Source: Pseudomonas fulva (GTDB lineage Bacteria > Pseudomonadota > Gammaproteobacteria > Pseudomonadales > Pseudomonadaceae). Taken from it: DNA of 64,000 nucleotides. The stretch is taken from the NCBI RefSeq assembly GCF_023517795.1, contig NZ_CP082928.1, forward strand, positions 2,976,001 to 3,040,000. Direction: 5' to 3'. The stretch's first letter is position 1, and every line of letters begins with the position of its first letter. The notes below the pieces were generated by a model that worked only from the letters and a program-made list of their open reading frames with translations, did not search any database and was not told where the DNA came from. Positions 9,808 through 20,751 of this stretch are shown one piece after another. The position numbers were made by a program, and so were the translations under genes.

Positions 9808-10455
9808 TCAGATGCGGTAAGTGGTTTTGGTCATGACCCTGGACAACAGTGTCATGCCCAGCTTGATCGGCGCAGGAAAACGCACGCCGCCGGCATCCAG
9901 CGCGCTGTTGGCGTGCTCCAGCTCGTCGCTGCGCATCTGCTCCAGAATCGCCCGGGACTTGGCGTCCTGTTCGGGGATCTGCTCCAGGTGCTCGTCCAGG
10001 TGCTTGACCACCTGATCCTCGGTCGCCGCGACGAAGCCCAGGCTGACCCGGTCGCTGACCAGGCCGGCTACCGCCCCCACGCCGAACGACAGCCCGTAGA
10101 ACAGCGGATTGAGCACGCTGGGATGGCTGCCCAGTTGGCGAATGCGTTGCTCGCACCAGGCCAGGTGATCAATTTCCTCATCCGCCGCATGTTCCATGGC
10201 TTCGCGCACCCGCGGCAACCGCGCGGTCAGCGCCTGGCCCTGATACAACGCCTGGGCGCACACCTCGCCGGTGTGGTTGATGCGCATCAGCCCGGCGATA
10301 TGGCGGGTCTGCCTGGCATCGAGCTCGGTTTCCTGCTCGACGATGGCGGGCGACGGGCGCGAGGGTTGCCCACTGAAGGGCAGTAGCGTGCGCAGCGCCA
10401 TATCGGCTTGCAGCAGCAGGCGGTCGGCGGGCGAATAAAGGCGGTCGTTGGCCAT
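9808..10455 (-). CDS. coq7: 3-demethoxyubiquinol 3-hydroxylase Coq7
   Basis: 215-residue di-iron carboxylate enzyme that catalyses the last ring hydroxylation of ubiquinone synthesis at the inner membrane. Iron ligands are visible: Glu64 in INHTGEV, the ExxH pair Glu94/His97, Glu146, and the ExxH pair Glu178/His181. Length fits bacterial Coq7. It is divergent from the AAA ATPase gene and ends 39 bp from the convergent OsmC-type gene. In P. aeruginosa speD lies in this interval; it is absent here. Confidence 0.93.
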   Translation of the reverse strand: MANDRLYSPADRLLLQADMALRTLLPFSGQPSRPSPAIVEQETELDARQTRHIAGLMRINHTGEVCAQALYQGQALTARLPRVREAMEHAADEEIDHLAWCEQRIRQLGSHPSVLNPLFYGLSFGVGAVAGLVSDRVSLGFVAATEDQVVKHLDEHLEQIPEQDAKSRAILEQMRSDELEHANSALDAGGVRFPAPIKLGMTLLSRVMTKTTYRI

Positions 10456-10629
10456 GAGGGTTCTCCGGCGAGGACATGAGCGGCCAGTCTACCGCAAATG
10501 GGATTTCCAGGTCGCGACGCCCGACACGCAGGGGCAAATGTGCGGCATGTCCATTGCGCCGCATCCGTCACTTGCTCGCCCGCCGGGTTGGCAGGACTAT
10601 GTGCTGCCGCTTGGGCATAAGGAGTTGCT

Positions 10630-12111
10630 GTGAAGAACGATATTCACGACCTGGGACTGGTGCTCGATTCCAAGGTCAAGCTGGTACTGATCGAGTCCTG
10701 GGACGAGCGGCGGGTGCTGGAAACCCTGACCGGCCTGGCGGTGCGCCGCGGCCTGAGCCTGTTCACCTGGTCGATCACCGATGGTTTGCGGCGCGGCGAC
10801 TTCACCGGCGAGGCATTCACCGAGAGCGATAGCCACGAGCCCGAGGTGGCGTTGCGGCTGATCAAGGCCGACCCGCAGGCCAGTCTCTACGTGATGTGCG
10901 ATCTGCATCCGTTTCTCGATGACAACCCCAAGCTGGTGCGCCTGCTCAAGGAGGTCGCCATGGCCGATGCAGCCCATGCGCCGACCCTGGTGCTGGTGTC
11001 CCATGCCTGCAAATTGCCGCCGGAGGTGCAGCGCTATGCCGCGCGTTTCAACCTGGCGCTGCCGGGTGAAGACGAGCTGCTGGCCATCGTGCGCGAAGAG
11101 GCGGCGCGCTGGAGCGAGCGCAACCGTAATCGTCGGGTGCGTACCGACAACCGCACCCTGCAGCAGGTGGTGAAGAACCTGCGCGGCATGAGCCATGCCG
11201 AGGCGAGGCTGCTGGCGCGCAACCTGATCTGCGATGACGGCGCCATCACCCAGGAAGACCTGCCGGAGTTGAACAAGGCCAAGTTCGAGCTGCTCGATCT
11301 CGACGGCGTGCTCAGCTATGAACATGACACGGCGCGGTTCGCCGATGTCGGGGGGCTGGCCAATCTGAAACGCTGGCTGGGCGAGCGCCAGCGCATGTTC
11401 TTCGCCGGCGAAGGTGTGGACACCCCCAAGGGCATGCTGCTGGTCGGGGTGCAGGGTTCGGGCAAGAGCCTGGCGGCCAAGGCGGTTGCCGGGCTGTGGG
11501 GGCTGCCGCTGCTGCGCCTGGACTTCGGCTGCCTGTACAACAAATTCTTCGGTGAGACCGAGCGCAATCTGCGCGAGGCGCTGGCGCTGGCCGAGCAGAT
11601 GTCGCCCTGCGTGCTGTGGGTCGACGAGATCGAGAAGGGCCTGGCCAGCGGCGACCAGGATGGCGGCGTCAGCCAGCGCGTGCTGGGAACCCTGCTGACC
11701 TGGATGGCCGAGCGCAAATCCTCGGTGTTCATGGTGGCCACCGCCAACGTGATCGATCGCCTGCCGCCTGAGCTGGTGCGCAAGGGGCGTTTCGACGAGC
11801 TGTTCTTCGTCGACCTGCCCGAGGCGGAGATTCGCGCGGAAATCTTTCGCATTCACCTGCAGCGCCGCGAGCTGGAACCTTCGGCGTTCGACCTGGCGCA
11901 ATTGGCGGCGGCCTCCGACGGCTTTTCCGGCGCCGAGATCGAGCAGGTGGTGGTCAGCGCCCTGTATGCGGCCCAGGCGCAACAGCAGGCGGTCGATAAC
12001 GGCACGCTGCTCCGCGGTATTCAGGCCACCTCGCCGTTGTCGGTGATCATGGCCGAGCGGCTGGGCGAACTGCGGGCCTGGGCGCGTGGGCGGACGGTCA
12101 GCGCGAACTGA
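10630..12111 (+). CDS. Ycf46-like AAA+ ATPase
   Basis: 493-residue AAA+ protein similar to the Ycf46 family of chloroplasts and cyanobacteria. The N-terminal 230 residues are a family-specific domain. The ATPase domain follows, with Walker A GVQGSGKS (residues 273-280, Lys279), Walker B LWVDEIEK (Asp332, Glu333), a sensor-like TANVID stretch, and RKGRFDELFFVDLP containing the likely Arg finger/sensor 2 region. The function is unknown; related proteins have been linked to carbon use in cyanobacteria. The start is GTG at 10630 with AAGGAG six bases upstream. It is convergent with the dehydrogenase gene, separated by one base. Confidence 0.82.
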   Translation: MKNDIHDLGLVLDSKVKLVLIESWDERRVLETLTGLAVRRGLSLFTWSITDGLRRGDFTGEAFTESDSHEPEVALRLIKADPQASLYVMCDLHPFLDDNPKLVRLLKEVAMADAAHAPTLVLVSHACKLPPEVQRYAARFNLALPGEDELLAIVREEAARWSERNRNRRVRTDNRTLQQVVKNLRGMSHAEARLLARNLICDDGAITQEDLPELNKAKFELLDLDGVLSYEHDTARFADVGGLANLKRWLGERQRMFFAGEGVDTPKGMLLVGVQGSGKSLAAKAVAGLWGLPLLRLDFGCLYNKFFGETERNLREALALAEQMSPCVLWVDEIEKGLASGDQDGGVSQRVLGTLLTWMAERKSSVFMVATANVIDRLPPELVRKGRFDELFFVDLPEAEIRAEIFRIHLQRRELEPSAFDLAQLAAASDGFSGAEIEQVVVSALYAAQAQQQAVDNGTLLRGIQATSPLSVIMAERLGELRAWARGRTVSAN

Positions 12112-12112
12112 A

Positions 12113-12901
12113 TCAGGCGCGGCCGAAGCGGCGATTGATGCGCGCCGCGATTCGCCGCACCAGCCAGCGCGGAAACAGCCGGGGCGCCATCGTCAGCAGG
12201 CGATTGCGCCAACCGGGCACGATGATCGCGCGGTTACGCTCCAGGCCACGCACGGCGATCAATGCCACCTCCTCGGCGCTGAGCATCAGCTTGCCGCGTT
12301 CGAGCGCCGTGGTATCGAGCTGCGCATTGCGGAAGAAGGCGCTGTGGGTCGGGCCGGGGCAGAGCACCGAGACCTTGACGCCATGGGGGCGCAGTTCCTC
12401 GCGCAGCCCCTCGGAGAAGTGCAGCACGTAGGCCTTGCTGGCGTAGTAGCTGCTCATCCAGGGGCCGGGCTGGAACGCGGCGACCGAGGCGATATTGAGA
12501 ATCTGCCCGTGGCCGCGGGCTGCCATGACCGTGCCGATGGCGTGGCACAGGCGCGCCAGGGCCAGCACGTTGACTTCCAGCAGTTGCTGCTCACGGCGCC
12601 AGTCCTGGGCGACGAAGGCGCCACCACTGCCCAGCCCCGCATTGTTCACCAGCAGCTCGATGACCTGGCCGTTCTGCTCCAGCTCGTGCAGCAGACCGGA
12701 AAGCTGCAGCGGTTCGCTGAGGTCGCAGACCCGAAACAGCACGTCCACGGAAAAGCGCTGGGTCAGCTCATAGGCGATGCTTTCCAGCGCGTCGCGCTTG
12801 CGTGCCACGAGGATCAGGTTACGCCCGCGACGGGCCAGCGCTTCGGCCAACGCAAGGCCGATGCCGCTCGAGGCTCCCGTGACCAGGGCATAACGTGACA
12901 T
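12113..12901 (-). CDS. Short-chain dehydrogenase/reductase
   Basis: 262-residue classical SDR with a Rossmann fold. The cofactor motif TGASSGIG is at residues 8-15, NNAG at 86-89, the catalytic Ser at 139 and the YxxxK pair at Tyr152/Lys156. Arg34 and nearby basic residues after the second beta strand suggest NADP(H). The C-terminal extension is basic (residues about 235-262). The substrate is unknown. The 3' end almost touches the convergent AAA ATPase gene. Confidence 0.85.
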   Translation of the reverse strand: MSRYALVTGASSGIGLALAEALARRGRNLILVARKRDALESIAYELTQRFSVDVLFRVCDLSEPLQLSGLLHELEQNGQVIELLVNNAGLGSGGAFVAQDWRREQQLLEVNVLALARLCHAIGTVMAARGHGQILNIASVAAFQPGPWMSSYYASKAYVLHFSEGLREELRPHGVKVSVLCPGPTHSAFFRNAQLDTTALERGKLMLSAEEVALIAVRGLERNRAIIVPGWRNRLLTMAPRLFPRWLVRRIAARINRRFGRA

Positions 12902-13012
12902 GAGGTTCTCCAGAGCACTTCGCGGGCAGGTGTATAGCCTATCCGCAACCGAGCTGTCAGCGCTGCATTCGCAGCGCCGGCGTAGAAAATAAAATGCTCG
13001 GGGCGCAGCGTA

Positions 13013-14002
13013 TCAGCTGCCGCTCAGCAGTTCGCCGAACAGGCCACCGAAGATCGCCAGCATGGCAAAGCCGCTGAGGAACACCATCAACAGGCCGCCG
13101 ATCAGCAGGATCAGGAAGATGCCCGCCACCAGGTTCACGCCGAGACTGTTGGGTGGCGGTGGCGGGCCGTAGCGGTTGCTGCCGGCGGGGCCCGGCACCA
13201 CCAGCATGACGATCCAGAACACGCTGCTGATGATCGGCACCAGATTGAGCAGCCACAACCAGCCGGACCCGCCCATGTCATGCAGGCGCTGCACGCCGAT
13301 CTGCGCGCTGACCACCAGCATGCCGATCACCGCGGCGATCAGCAGGATGCTGCCGAGGGTCTCGGCAACCACCGTGATGGCCGAGATACCGGCCATGATG
13401 GCGACGAAGATGAACAGCAAGGCGAGCGACCAGGCCAGGTAACGCATCCTGCCGATCCGGCCCTTGAACGAGTTGATCTTCAACTGGCCAACCTGGCCTG
13501 CATGGGGGGCGATATCCGCCTTGGGCGGCGAGTAGGGCGTCTGTGGCTGAGCGGCGGCAGCCGAGCTGGGACGAGGTTCCTTGCTCTCTGGCGCTGCTGC
13601 CTGGCGAGCCAGGTACTTCTCGATGATCACACCACAGGCCGAGCACTCGGCGGCCGTGAACTGCTGGTGACCGCACTTGGGGCAGGTCATGGACGTCTGC
13701 GGCTGTCCCGCTGGCTCCACCTTGGCGGCCTTCTCCTCATCCGTTTCCACGAGGCTCAGCGCCGCGGCCAGGTCCGGCTCCTTGCGGGCGCGGGCACCGG
13801 CACGCTGCAGCACGTTCAGGTACTGCTCGGCCTGGGCTTCTTCCAGGTCACGTTTGATGGCCACCGGGCCGCGGCCGAACAGGGCGTCGATGCGTGCGCG
13901 ATCGCTTTTGAACAGGCTGGCCAGGTTGGCCTTGACCTCGTCCAGCGAGGTGTCGGGCATCAGGCTGCCATCGAAGACGATCTTGTAGCGGAGCTGGCTC
14001 AT
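13013..14002 (-). CDS. Zinc-ribbon and DUF805 membrane protein
   Basis: 329-residue protein in three parts. Residues 1-95 are a soluble, charged domain of the type found before such zinc ribbons. A CPxC...CxxC ribbon follows (Cys107, 110, 120, 123). After a Pro/Ala-rich linker comes a C-terminal DUF805 domain with several hydrophobic helices (about residues 185-325) and the conserved IGVQRLHDMGGSGW signature. The function is unknown. ATG 14002 is chosen over 14020 because AAGGA lies just upstream of it and M-S-Q-L-R-Y begins the conserved part. It lies between the SDR gene and hemJ, all on the minus strand. Confidence 0.75.
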   Translation of the reverse strand: MSQLRYKIVFDGSLMPDTSLDEVKANLASLFKSDRARIDALFGRGPVAIKRDLEEAQAEQYLNVLQRAGARARKEPDLAAALSLVETDEEKAAKVEPAGQPQTSMTCPKCGHQQFTAAECSACGVIIEKYLARQAAAPESKEPRPSSAAAAQPQTPYSPPKADIAPHAGQVGQLKINSFKGRIGRMRYLAWSLALLFIFVAIMAGISAITVVAETLGSILLIAAVIGMLVVSAQIGVQRLHDMGGSGWLWLLNLVPIISSVFWIVMLVVPGPAGSNRYGPPPPPNSLGVNLVAGIFLILLIGGLLMVFLSGFAMLAIFGGLFGELLSGS

Positions 14003-14139
14003 GCGCGTCCTTGTCTGCACGGAAAGATGTGGTCGCCGACCCTATCCCGCCGCCATCGGTTCGGCAAGTGGGCGCGGCGCGGTTTTCGGTGCTGCTGAGC
14101 GGTGGTTCTCAGCTTGCCAGCAGGCGCGCTGGCGGCGGA

Positions 14140-14565
14140 TCAGAATGGCCTGACCACGACCAGGATGACGATGGCGATCAACATCAGCACCGGCACCTCG
14201 TTGAACCAGCGGTAGAACACGTGGCTGCGCCTGTTCTCGCCGCGGGCCAGGCGCTTGTACATGGCGCCGCACACGTGGTGGTAACCCACCAGCAGAATCA
14301 CCAGGGTCAGCTTGGCATGCATCCAGCCCTGGCTCATCCAGCCGGGGGCGAGCATCAACAGACCCACGCCCAGTACCAGTGTGGCGATCATCGCTGGTGT
14401 CATGATGCCGCGGTACAGTTTGCGCTCCATGGTGCTGAAGCGTTCACGGCTCGGTGCGTCCTCGCTCATGGCGTGGTACACGAACAGCCGGGGCAGGTAG
14501 AACAGACCGGCAAACCAGCAGACCATGGCGACGATGTGCAGGGCTTTGATCCACAGATAAAGCAT
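14140..14565 (-). CDS. hemJ: Protoporphyrinogen oxidase HemJ
   Basis: 141-residue inner-membrane protein with about four hydrophobic helices. It matches HemJ, which oxidises protoporphyrinogen IX to protoporphyrin IX in bacteria lacking HemG/HemY. The conserved His10 in IKALHIVAMVCWFAGLFY and the later KLTLVILLVGYHH segment are present. AAAGGA precedes the ATG. It is divergent from the coiled-coil membrane protein. In P. aeruginosa argC follows; it is not here. Confidence 0.88.
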   Translation of the reverse strand: MLYLWIKALHIVAMVCWFAGLFYLPRLFVYHAMSEDAPSRERFSTMERKLYRGIMTPAMIATLVLGVGLLMLAPGWMSQGWMHAKLTLVILLVGYHHVCGAMYKRLARGENRRSHVFYRWFNEVPVLMLIAIVILVVVRPF

Positions 14566-14765
14566 GGCCGTTCCTTTTCGTAGTTTGGGCTTGCGATACT
14601 AGTGCCCATGATGGCAATAGTCATCAAGACGGTTGGCCGCAGGCGGGGTGGGCCTTATCATCGAATTTTCCGTCGAACAGTTTCGAGGCACCCGATGCAC
14701 CCATCTCCTCCCTTAGCGATTACGCTGCGGCCCTGCGGCTGCAGCGTGCCTGGGCATCGGTCCTG

Positions 14766-15494
14766 ATGTCGGGGTGGGAGGTTCGCCCCAGCAACCGTGC
14801 CCAGGAGCGGCGTCTCCGGGTTGCGCTGGTGCTGCTGCTTGTCGCGGTGCCGCTTGCCTTCTACGCGGGCAACTGGTGGCAGGGCAGGTCCACGCAGCAG
14901 CAGGCACTGGCATTCGAGCAGACCCAGGCGCAGGTCGAGGTACAGGCGCGCGAGCTCGACGAGCTGCGCCAGCGCATGGCGGTGCTCAGCAGCGGTGAAC
15001 AGCTGGCACAGCAATCCAACGAGCAGAGCCGCCTGACCATCAAGCTGCTGGAGGAGCAGAACTTCAAGCAGCAGCAGGAACTGGCCTTCTACAAAGGGGT
15101 ATTGGCGCCGGACAGCAAGGTCACTGGCCTGCTGATCCGCAGCTTCGATGTCCACGCAACGGAAACACCGGGCGTCTATCGTTTCAAGCTCATGCTCAGC
15201 CGCATCGGCAAGGATGACAAGCCGCTGCAGGGGCGTTTGAACGTGCAGCTGGAAGGCAGCATGAACGGCAAGGCGAAGAGCCTGCCGCTGAGCCAGTTGA
15301 GCGGCGATCTCCCGGAAGGCTCGACCGAGAAGGCGATCCCCTTCGCGTTCAAGCACCTGCAGGCAATCCCCGAAGGGGGGCGGCTGGGTGAACTGCGAAT
15401 ACCCGAGGGTTTCGTGCCCAAGCGCATAGGTATCAAGGCTGATGTCGAGGGTGGAAAAGCCGTCGAGCGTCAAATCGATTGGACTGACGGATAG
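14766..15494 (+). CDS. Membrane-anchored coiled-coil protein (DUF6776-like)
   Basis: 242-residue protein. A short basic N terminus leads to one transmembrane helix (about residues 17-36), then a Gln/Glu-rich coiled coil (about 42-115) and a C-terminal beta-rich domain (about 115-242) that should be periplasmic. I recognise it as the conserved Pseudomonas protein next to bactofilin, not as a characterised enzyme. The frame is open for at least 35 codons upstream but has no ATG/GTG/TTG there, so ATG 14766 is used, although no clear Shine-Dalgarno is seen. The stop is 12 bp before the bactofilin start, so the two are probably co-translated. Confidence 0.72.
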   Translation: MSGWEVRPSNRAQERRLRVALVLLLVAVPLAFYAGNWWQGRSTQQQALAFEQTQAQVEVQARELDELRQRMAVLSSGEQLAQQSNEQSRLTIKLLEEQNFKQQQELAFYKGVLAPDSKVTGLLIRSFDVHATETPGVYRFKLMLSRIGKDDKPLQGRLNVQLEGSMNGKAKSLPLSQLSGDLPEGSTEKAIPFAFKHLQAIPEGGRLGELRIPEGFVPKRIGIKADVEGGKAVERQIDWTDG

Positions 15495-15506
15495 GTGATG
15501 TTCGCC

Positions 15507-15917
15507 ATGTGGAATAAAGGCAAGGGCAAGGCAGACATGCAGCGCTTCGCGGGCAAGACCAGCCTGATCGCGGCAGGCGCGGTATTTCGTGGCGACCTGG
15601 AGTTTCAGGGTGCGGTGCAGATCGACGGCAAGGTGCTCGGCGACATCCTGACCGAGCAGGGGTTGGTGCGGGTCAGCGTCGAAGGGCAGGTTGAAGGCGA
15701 GGTGCGCGCCCCCCATGTAGTGATCGATGGCGAGATCGTTGGCGACGTCTACGCCAGCCAGCACGTCGAGCTGGGCCCCAAAGCCCGGGTTCGCGGCAAC
15801 CTCTATTACGGGCTGATGGAAATGGCCATGGGCGCCCAGGTCGAAGGTGGCCTGCGGCCGATCAAGGAGCAGGACAGACCATTGGAGCTGCCCGAGAGCG
15901 TGGATGACGCTCAATAG
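15507..15917 (+). CDS. Bactofilin (polymer-forming cytoskeletal protein)
   Basis: 136-residue bactofilin (DUF583). The middle is a right-handed beta-helix made of short repeats with regular Val/Ile and Gly spacing (residues about 20-115). Bactofilins polymerise without nucleotide and organise cell-wall or polar machinery. The start is ATG 15507, because AGGTG at 15493-15497 lies nine bases upstream and M-W-N-K-G-K is the usual N terminus; GTG 15495 and ATG 15498 in the same frame are alternatives. It follows the membrane coiled-coil gene closely, so a structural partnership is plausible. Confidence 0.85.
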   Translation: MWNKGKGKADMQRFAGKTSLIAAGAVFRGDLEFQGAVQIDGKVLGDILTEQGLVRVSVEGQVEGEVRAPHVVIDGEIVGDVYASQHVELGPKARVRGNLYYGLMEMAMGAQVEGGLRPIKEQDRPLELPESVDDAQ

Positions 15918-15947
15918 TTGACCAATTTTCTAGGGTAAGCGGATAAT
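15918..15947 (+). promoter_or_regulatory. Putative erpA promoter
   Basis: TTGACC at 15918-15923 and GATAAT at 15942-15947, with an 18-base spacer, lie 47 bases before the erpA ATG in the bactofilin-erpA gap. I do not see a clear IscR site. Confidence 0.5.
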
Positions 15948-15993
15948 ACAGCGCTACCACGCAGTATGGGCGCCTGGCGCCGGGAGAGAGAAC

Positions 15994-16347
15994 ATGAGCG
16001 TCGAAACCTTCACCCCAGCCGCTGCGATGCAGTTCACGCAGGGAGCGGCCAGCAAGGTTAAGAGCCTGGTTGATGAAGAGGGCAACCCGCGCCTGAAGCT
16101 GCGCGTGTTCGTGACCGGGGGCGGTTGCTCGGGCTTCCAGTATGGCTTCACCTTCGATGAGGAGGTGGCCGATGACGACACCATCGTCGAACGCGAGGGC
16201 GTCAGCCTGGTCGTCGACCCGATGAGCTTCCAATACCTGGTGGGTGCGGAAGTGGATTATCAGGAAGGGCTCGAGGGCTCTCGCTTCGTCATCAAGAACC
16301 CCAATGCGACCACCACCTGCGGTTGCGGTTCGTCGTTCTCGATCTGA
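15994..16347 (+). CDS. erpA: Iron-sulfur cluster insertion protein ErpA
   Basis: 117-residue A-type carrier that passes Fe-S clusters to apo-enzymes such as those of isoprenoid synthesis. The three cluster-binding cysteines are Cys45 in GGGCSGFQY and Cys109/Cys111 in TTCGCGSSF. Length and C-terminal CGCG motif are standard. GGGAGAGA just upstream serves as the ribosome binding site. It is followed by a hairpin terminator shared with the convergent anmK. Confidence 0.94.
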   Translation: MSVETFTPAAAMQFTQGAASKVKSLVDEEGNPRLKLRVFVTGGGCSGFQYGFTFDEEVADDDTIVEREGVSLVVDPMSFQYLVGAEVDYQEGLEGSRFVIKNPNATTTCGCGSSFSI

Positions 16348-16360
16348 GTTCTGCCCTTGC

Positions 16361-16397
16361 ATGAAAACGCCGCGCATTTGCGCGGCGTTTTCGTTTG
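16361..16397. terminator. Bidirectional terminator erpA / anmK
   Basis: AAAACGCCGCGC, a short loop (ATTT), then GCGCGGCGTTTT, followed by CGTTTG. A-rich on one side and T-rich on the other, it can act in both directions between the convergent genes. Confidence 0.85.
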
Positions 16398-16406
16398 TGC
16401 CTCGGC

Positions 16407-18915
<2,509 letters not shown>

Positions 18916-19064
18916 AGGGCTGCTTTTTGGTGAAGTGAAAAGATGAAGAGGAAAAAGAAGAAACTGATGAATATGCAGTAACTGTATAAAATATAACCAA
19001 ATCTACCTCGAGGCAACCCCGCAGGTGATGGTCGGCGCCTGGAGTAAGCGATGCAGGGCAAAAC

Positions 19065-19092
19065 TTGTCATTTGTGGGCGATCTTGTATGGT
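19065..19092 (+). promoter_or_regulatory. Putative tyrS promoter
   Basis: TTGTCA (19065-19070), a 16-base spacer, then TATGGT (19087-19092), 35 bases before the tyrS ATG. This is the best sigma-70-like pair in the mepM/tyrS divergent gap (18916-19126). An AT-rich stretch at about 18975-19005 probably serves mepM. Confidence 0.45.
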
Positions 19093-19126
19093 TGGAGCCC
19101 TTTTGAATCTGGTGGCTGTGAGTCCT

Positions 19127-20326
19127 ATGAAGTCGGTTGAAGAGCAGCTCGCGCTGATCAAGCGCGGTGCGGAGGAAGTCCTTGTTGAAGCTGAGCTGAT
19201 CGAGAAGCTCAAGCGCGGTGAGCCGCTGCGTATCAAGGCAGGCTTCGATCCGACTGCACCGGATCTGCACCTGGGACATACCGTGCTTATTAATAAGCTG
19301 CGCCAGTTCCAGGAACTGGGGCATCAGGTGATCTTCCTGATCGGCGACTTCACCGGGATGATCGGTGACCCCAGTGGCAAGAGTGCCACGCGCCCACCCC
19401 TGACCCGCGAGCAGGTCCTGGAAAATGCCGAGACCTACAAGGCTCAGGTGTTCAAGATCCTCGACCCGGCCAAGACCGAGGTCGCCTTCAACTCCACCTG
19501 GATCAACGAGCTGACGCCGGCCGACTTCATCCGCCTGGCCTCCCAGTACACCGTGGCGCGCATGCTCGAGCGCGACGACTTCGACAAGCGCTATACCGGT
19601 AACCAGCCGATCGCCATCCACGAGTTCCTGTACCCGCTCGTGCAGGGCTACGACTCGGTGGCGCTGCGCGCCGATGTCGAGCTCGGTGGTACCGATCAGA
19701 AATTCAACCTGCTGATGGGGCGTGAGCTTCAGCGCGCGTACGGTCAGCCCTCCCAGTGCGTCGTCACCATGCCGCTGCTCGAGGGGCTGGATGGCGTGAA
19801 GAAGATGTCCAAGTCTCTGGGCAACTACATCGGTATCCAGGAAGCGCCGGGGGTCATGTACAACAAGCTGGTGTCCATGCCCGATGCGCTGATGTGGCGT
19901 TACTTCGAATTGCTCAGCTTCCGCAGCATGGAGGAGATCGAGCAATTCAAGAAGGATGTCGAGGCCGGGGCGAACCCGCGCGACATCAAGATCAAGCTGG
20001 CCGAAGAAATCGTCGCCCGTTTCCATGGCGAAGAGGCGGCAGCCAATGCCCACCGTTCTGCCGGTAACCGCATGAAGGAGGGTGAGCTGCCCGAGGACCT
20101 GCCGGAGGTCGAGCTGGTCGCGGCCGATGACATGCCCATCGCTGCACTCCTTAATAAGGCAGGCTTGGTGAAGAACGCAGCGGTCGCACGTGATCTGCTC
20201 GGCAGCAATGGCGTGCGGGTGGATGGCCAGGTGGTCGATCGCAGCTTCGTTTTCAAGCTGGGTGCGACCCACGTTTGCCAGGCCGGCAAGAAGGCTTTTG
20301 CACGAATCACGCTGAAATCCGAATAA
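19127..20326 (+). CDS. tyrS: Tyrosyl-tRNA synthetase
   Basis: 399-residue class I synthetase that charges tRNA-Tyr in the cytoplasm. The HIGH-type motif is HLGH (residues 48-51), the KMSKS motif is at 226-230, and a C-terminal S4 RNA-binding domain covers about residues 335-399. ATG 19127 starts the conserved M-K-S-V-E-E-Q; in-frame ATGs up to 19025 add unconserved sequence that overlaps the promoter. A cognate tRNA-Tyr gene lies at 29167. It precedes the rRNA operon on the same strand. Confidence 0.95.
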   Translation: MKSVEEQLALIKRGAEEVLVEAELIEKLKRGEPLRIKAGFDPTAPDLHLGHTVLINKLRQFQELGHQVIFLIGDFTGMIGDPSGKSATRPPLTREQVLENAETYKAQVFKILDPAKTEVAFNSTWINELTPADFIRLASQYTVARMLERDDFDKRYTGNQPIAIHEFLYPLVQGYDSVALRADVELGGTDQKFNLLMGRELQRAYGQPSQCVVTMPLLEGLDGVKKMSKSLGNYIGIQEAPGVMYNKLVSMPDALMWRYFELLSFRSMEEIEQFKKDVEAGANPRDIKIKLAEEIVARFHGEEAAANAHRSAGNRMKEGELPEDLPEVELVAADDMPIAALLNKAGLVKNAAVARDLLGSNGVRVDGQVVDRSFVFKLGATHVCQAGKKAFARITLKSE

Positions 20327-20341
20327 AGCCTGAATAAACGG

Positions 20342-20369
20342 TTGACCTGAGTTTCAGGGGGCCTATAAT
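20342..20369 (+). promoter_or_regulatory. rrn promoter 1
   Basis: TTGACC (20342-20347), a 16-base spacer, then TATAAT (20364-20369) followed by GCGCAC. Most distal of four tandem promoters before the 16S gene; it lies right after the tyrS stop. Confidence 0.75.
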
Positions 20370-20438
20370 GCGCACCACTTCCGGCGCAGCCTGATCTGAA
20401 AACTCCTTGTAGATCAACGAGTTAGACGAAAATAAAGG

Positions 20439-20466
20439 TTGCACGGACGGCGAATTCGAGTAGAAT
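20439..20466 (+). promoter_or_regulatory. rrn promoter 2
   Basis: TTGCAC (20439-20444), a 16-base spacer, then TAGAAT (20461-20466) followed by GCGCCG, a G+C-rich discriminator typical of stringently controlled promoters. Confidence 0.65.
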
Positions 20467-20545
20467 GCGCCGGCATCGACAGGGCGGTTTGAGTGGTCTT
20501 GTTGGTGGTTCGATCAGGTTTGATCGAAGGCGGTAAAAGAGGGTG

Positions 20546-20573
20546 TTGACAGCGGTTTGTAACGCTGTAGAAT
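20546..20573 (+). promoter_or_regulatory. rrn promoter 3
   Basis: TTGACA (20546-20551), a 16-base spacer, then TAGAAT (20568-20573) with discriminator GCGCCTC. The perfect -35 makes this one of the two strongest of the set. Confidence 0.8.
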
Positions 20574-20625
20574 GCGCCTCCCGCTGGAGAGAAGATGATC
20601 TGGTCGGGCGCTGCAAGGTGTTGAG

Positions 20626-20681
20626 AAGAAAGAAAAAATTCTTCAAAAACAGCTTGACAGCAAATGAGGGTGCTGTAAGAT
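20626..20681 (+). promoter_or_regulatory. rrn promoter 4 with UP element
   Basis: TTGACA (20654-20659), a 16-base spacer, then TAAGAT (20676-20681) with discriminator GCGCGCC. An A/T-rich tract (about 20626-20651, AAAGAAAAAATTCTTC within it) sits directly upstream of the -35, like an UP element contacted by the alpha subunit. Promoter closest to the 16S gene. Confidence 0.8.
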
Positions 20682-20715
20682 GCGCGCCTCGGTTGAGACG
20701 AAAGCCTCAGCCAAC

Positions 20716-20727
20716 CGTTCTTTAACA
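20716..20727 (+). promoter_or_regulatory. boxA antitermination site in rrn leader
   Basis: CGTTCTTTAACA matches the boxA element that recruits NusB/S10 for rRNA antitermination. A second copy is at 22841-22850 before the 23S gene. Confidence 0.75.
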
Positions 20728-20729
20728 AC

Positions 20730-20751
20730 TGAATCAAGCAATTCGTGTGGG
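20730..20751 (+). other. 5' arm of 16S RNase III processing stem
   Basis: These 22 bases are perfectly complementary to 22439-22460 after the 16S gene. The two arms form the long stem cut by RNase III to release pre-16S rRNA. Confidence 0.85.

Noticed and set aside
14566..14765. Remnant of argC between hemJ and the coiled-coil protein
   Set aside because: The open frame upstream of 14766 does not resemble ArgC and has no start codon; no remnant could be recognised.
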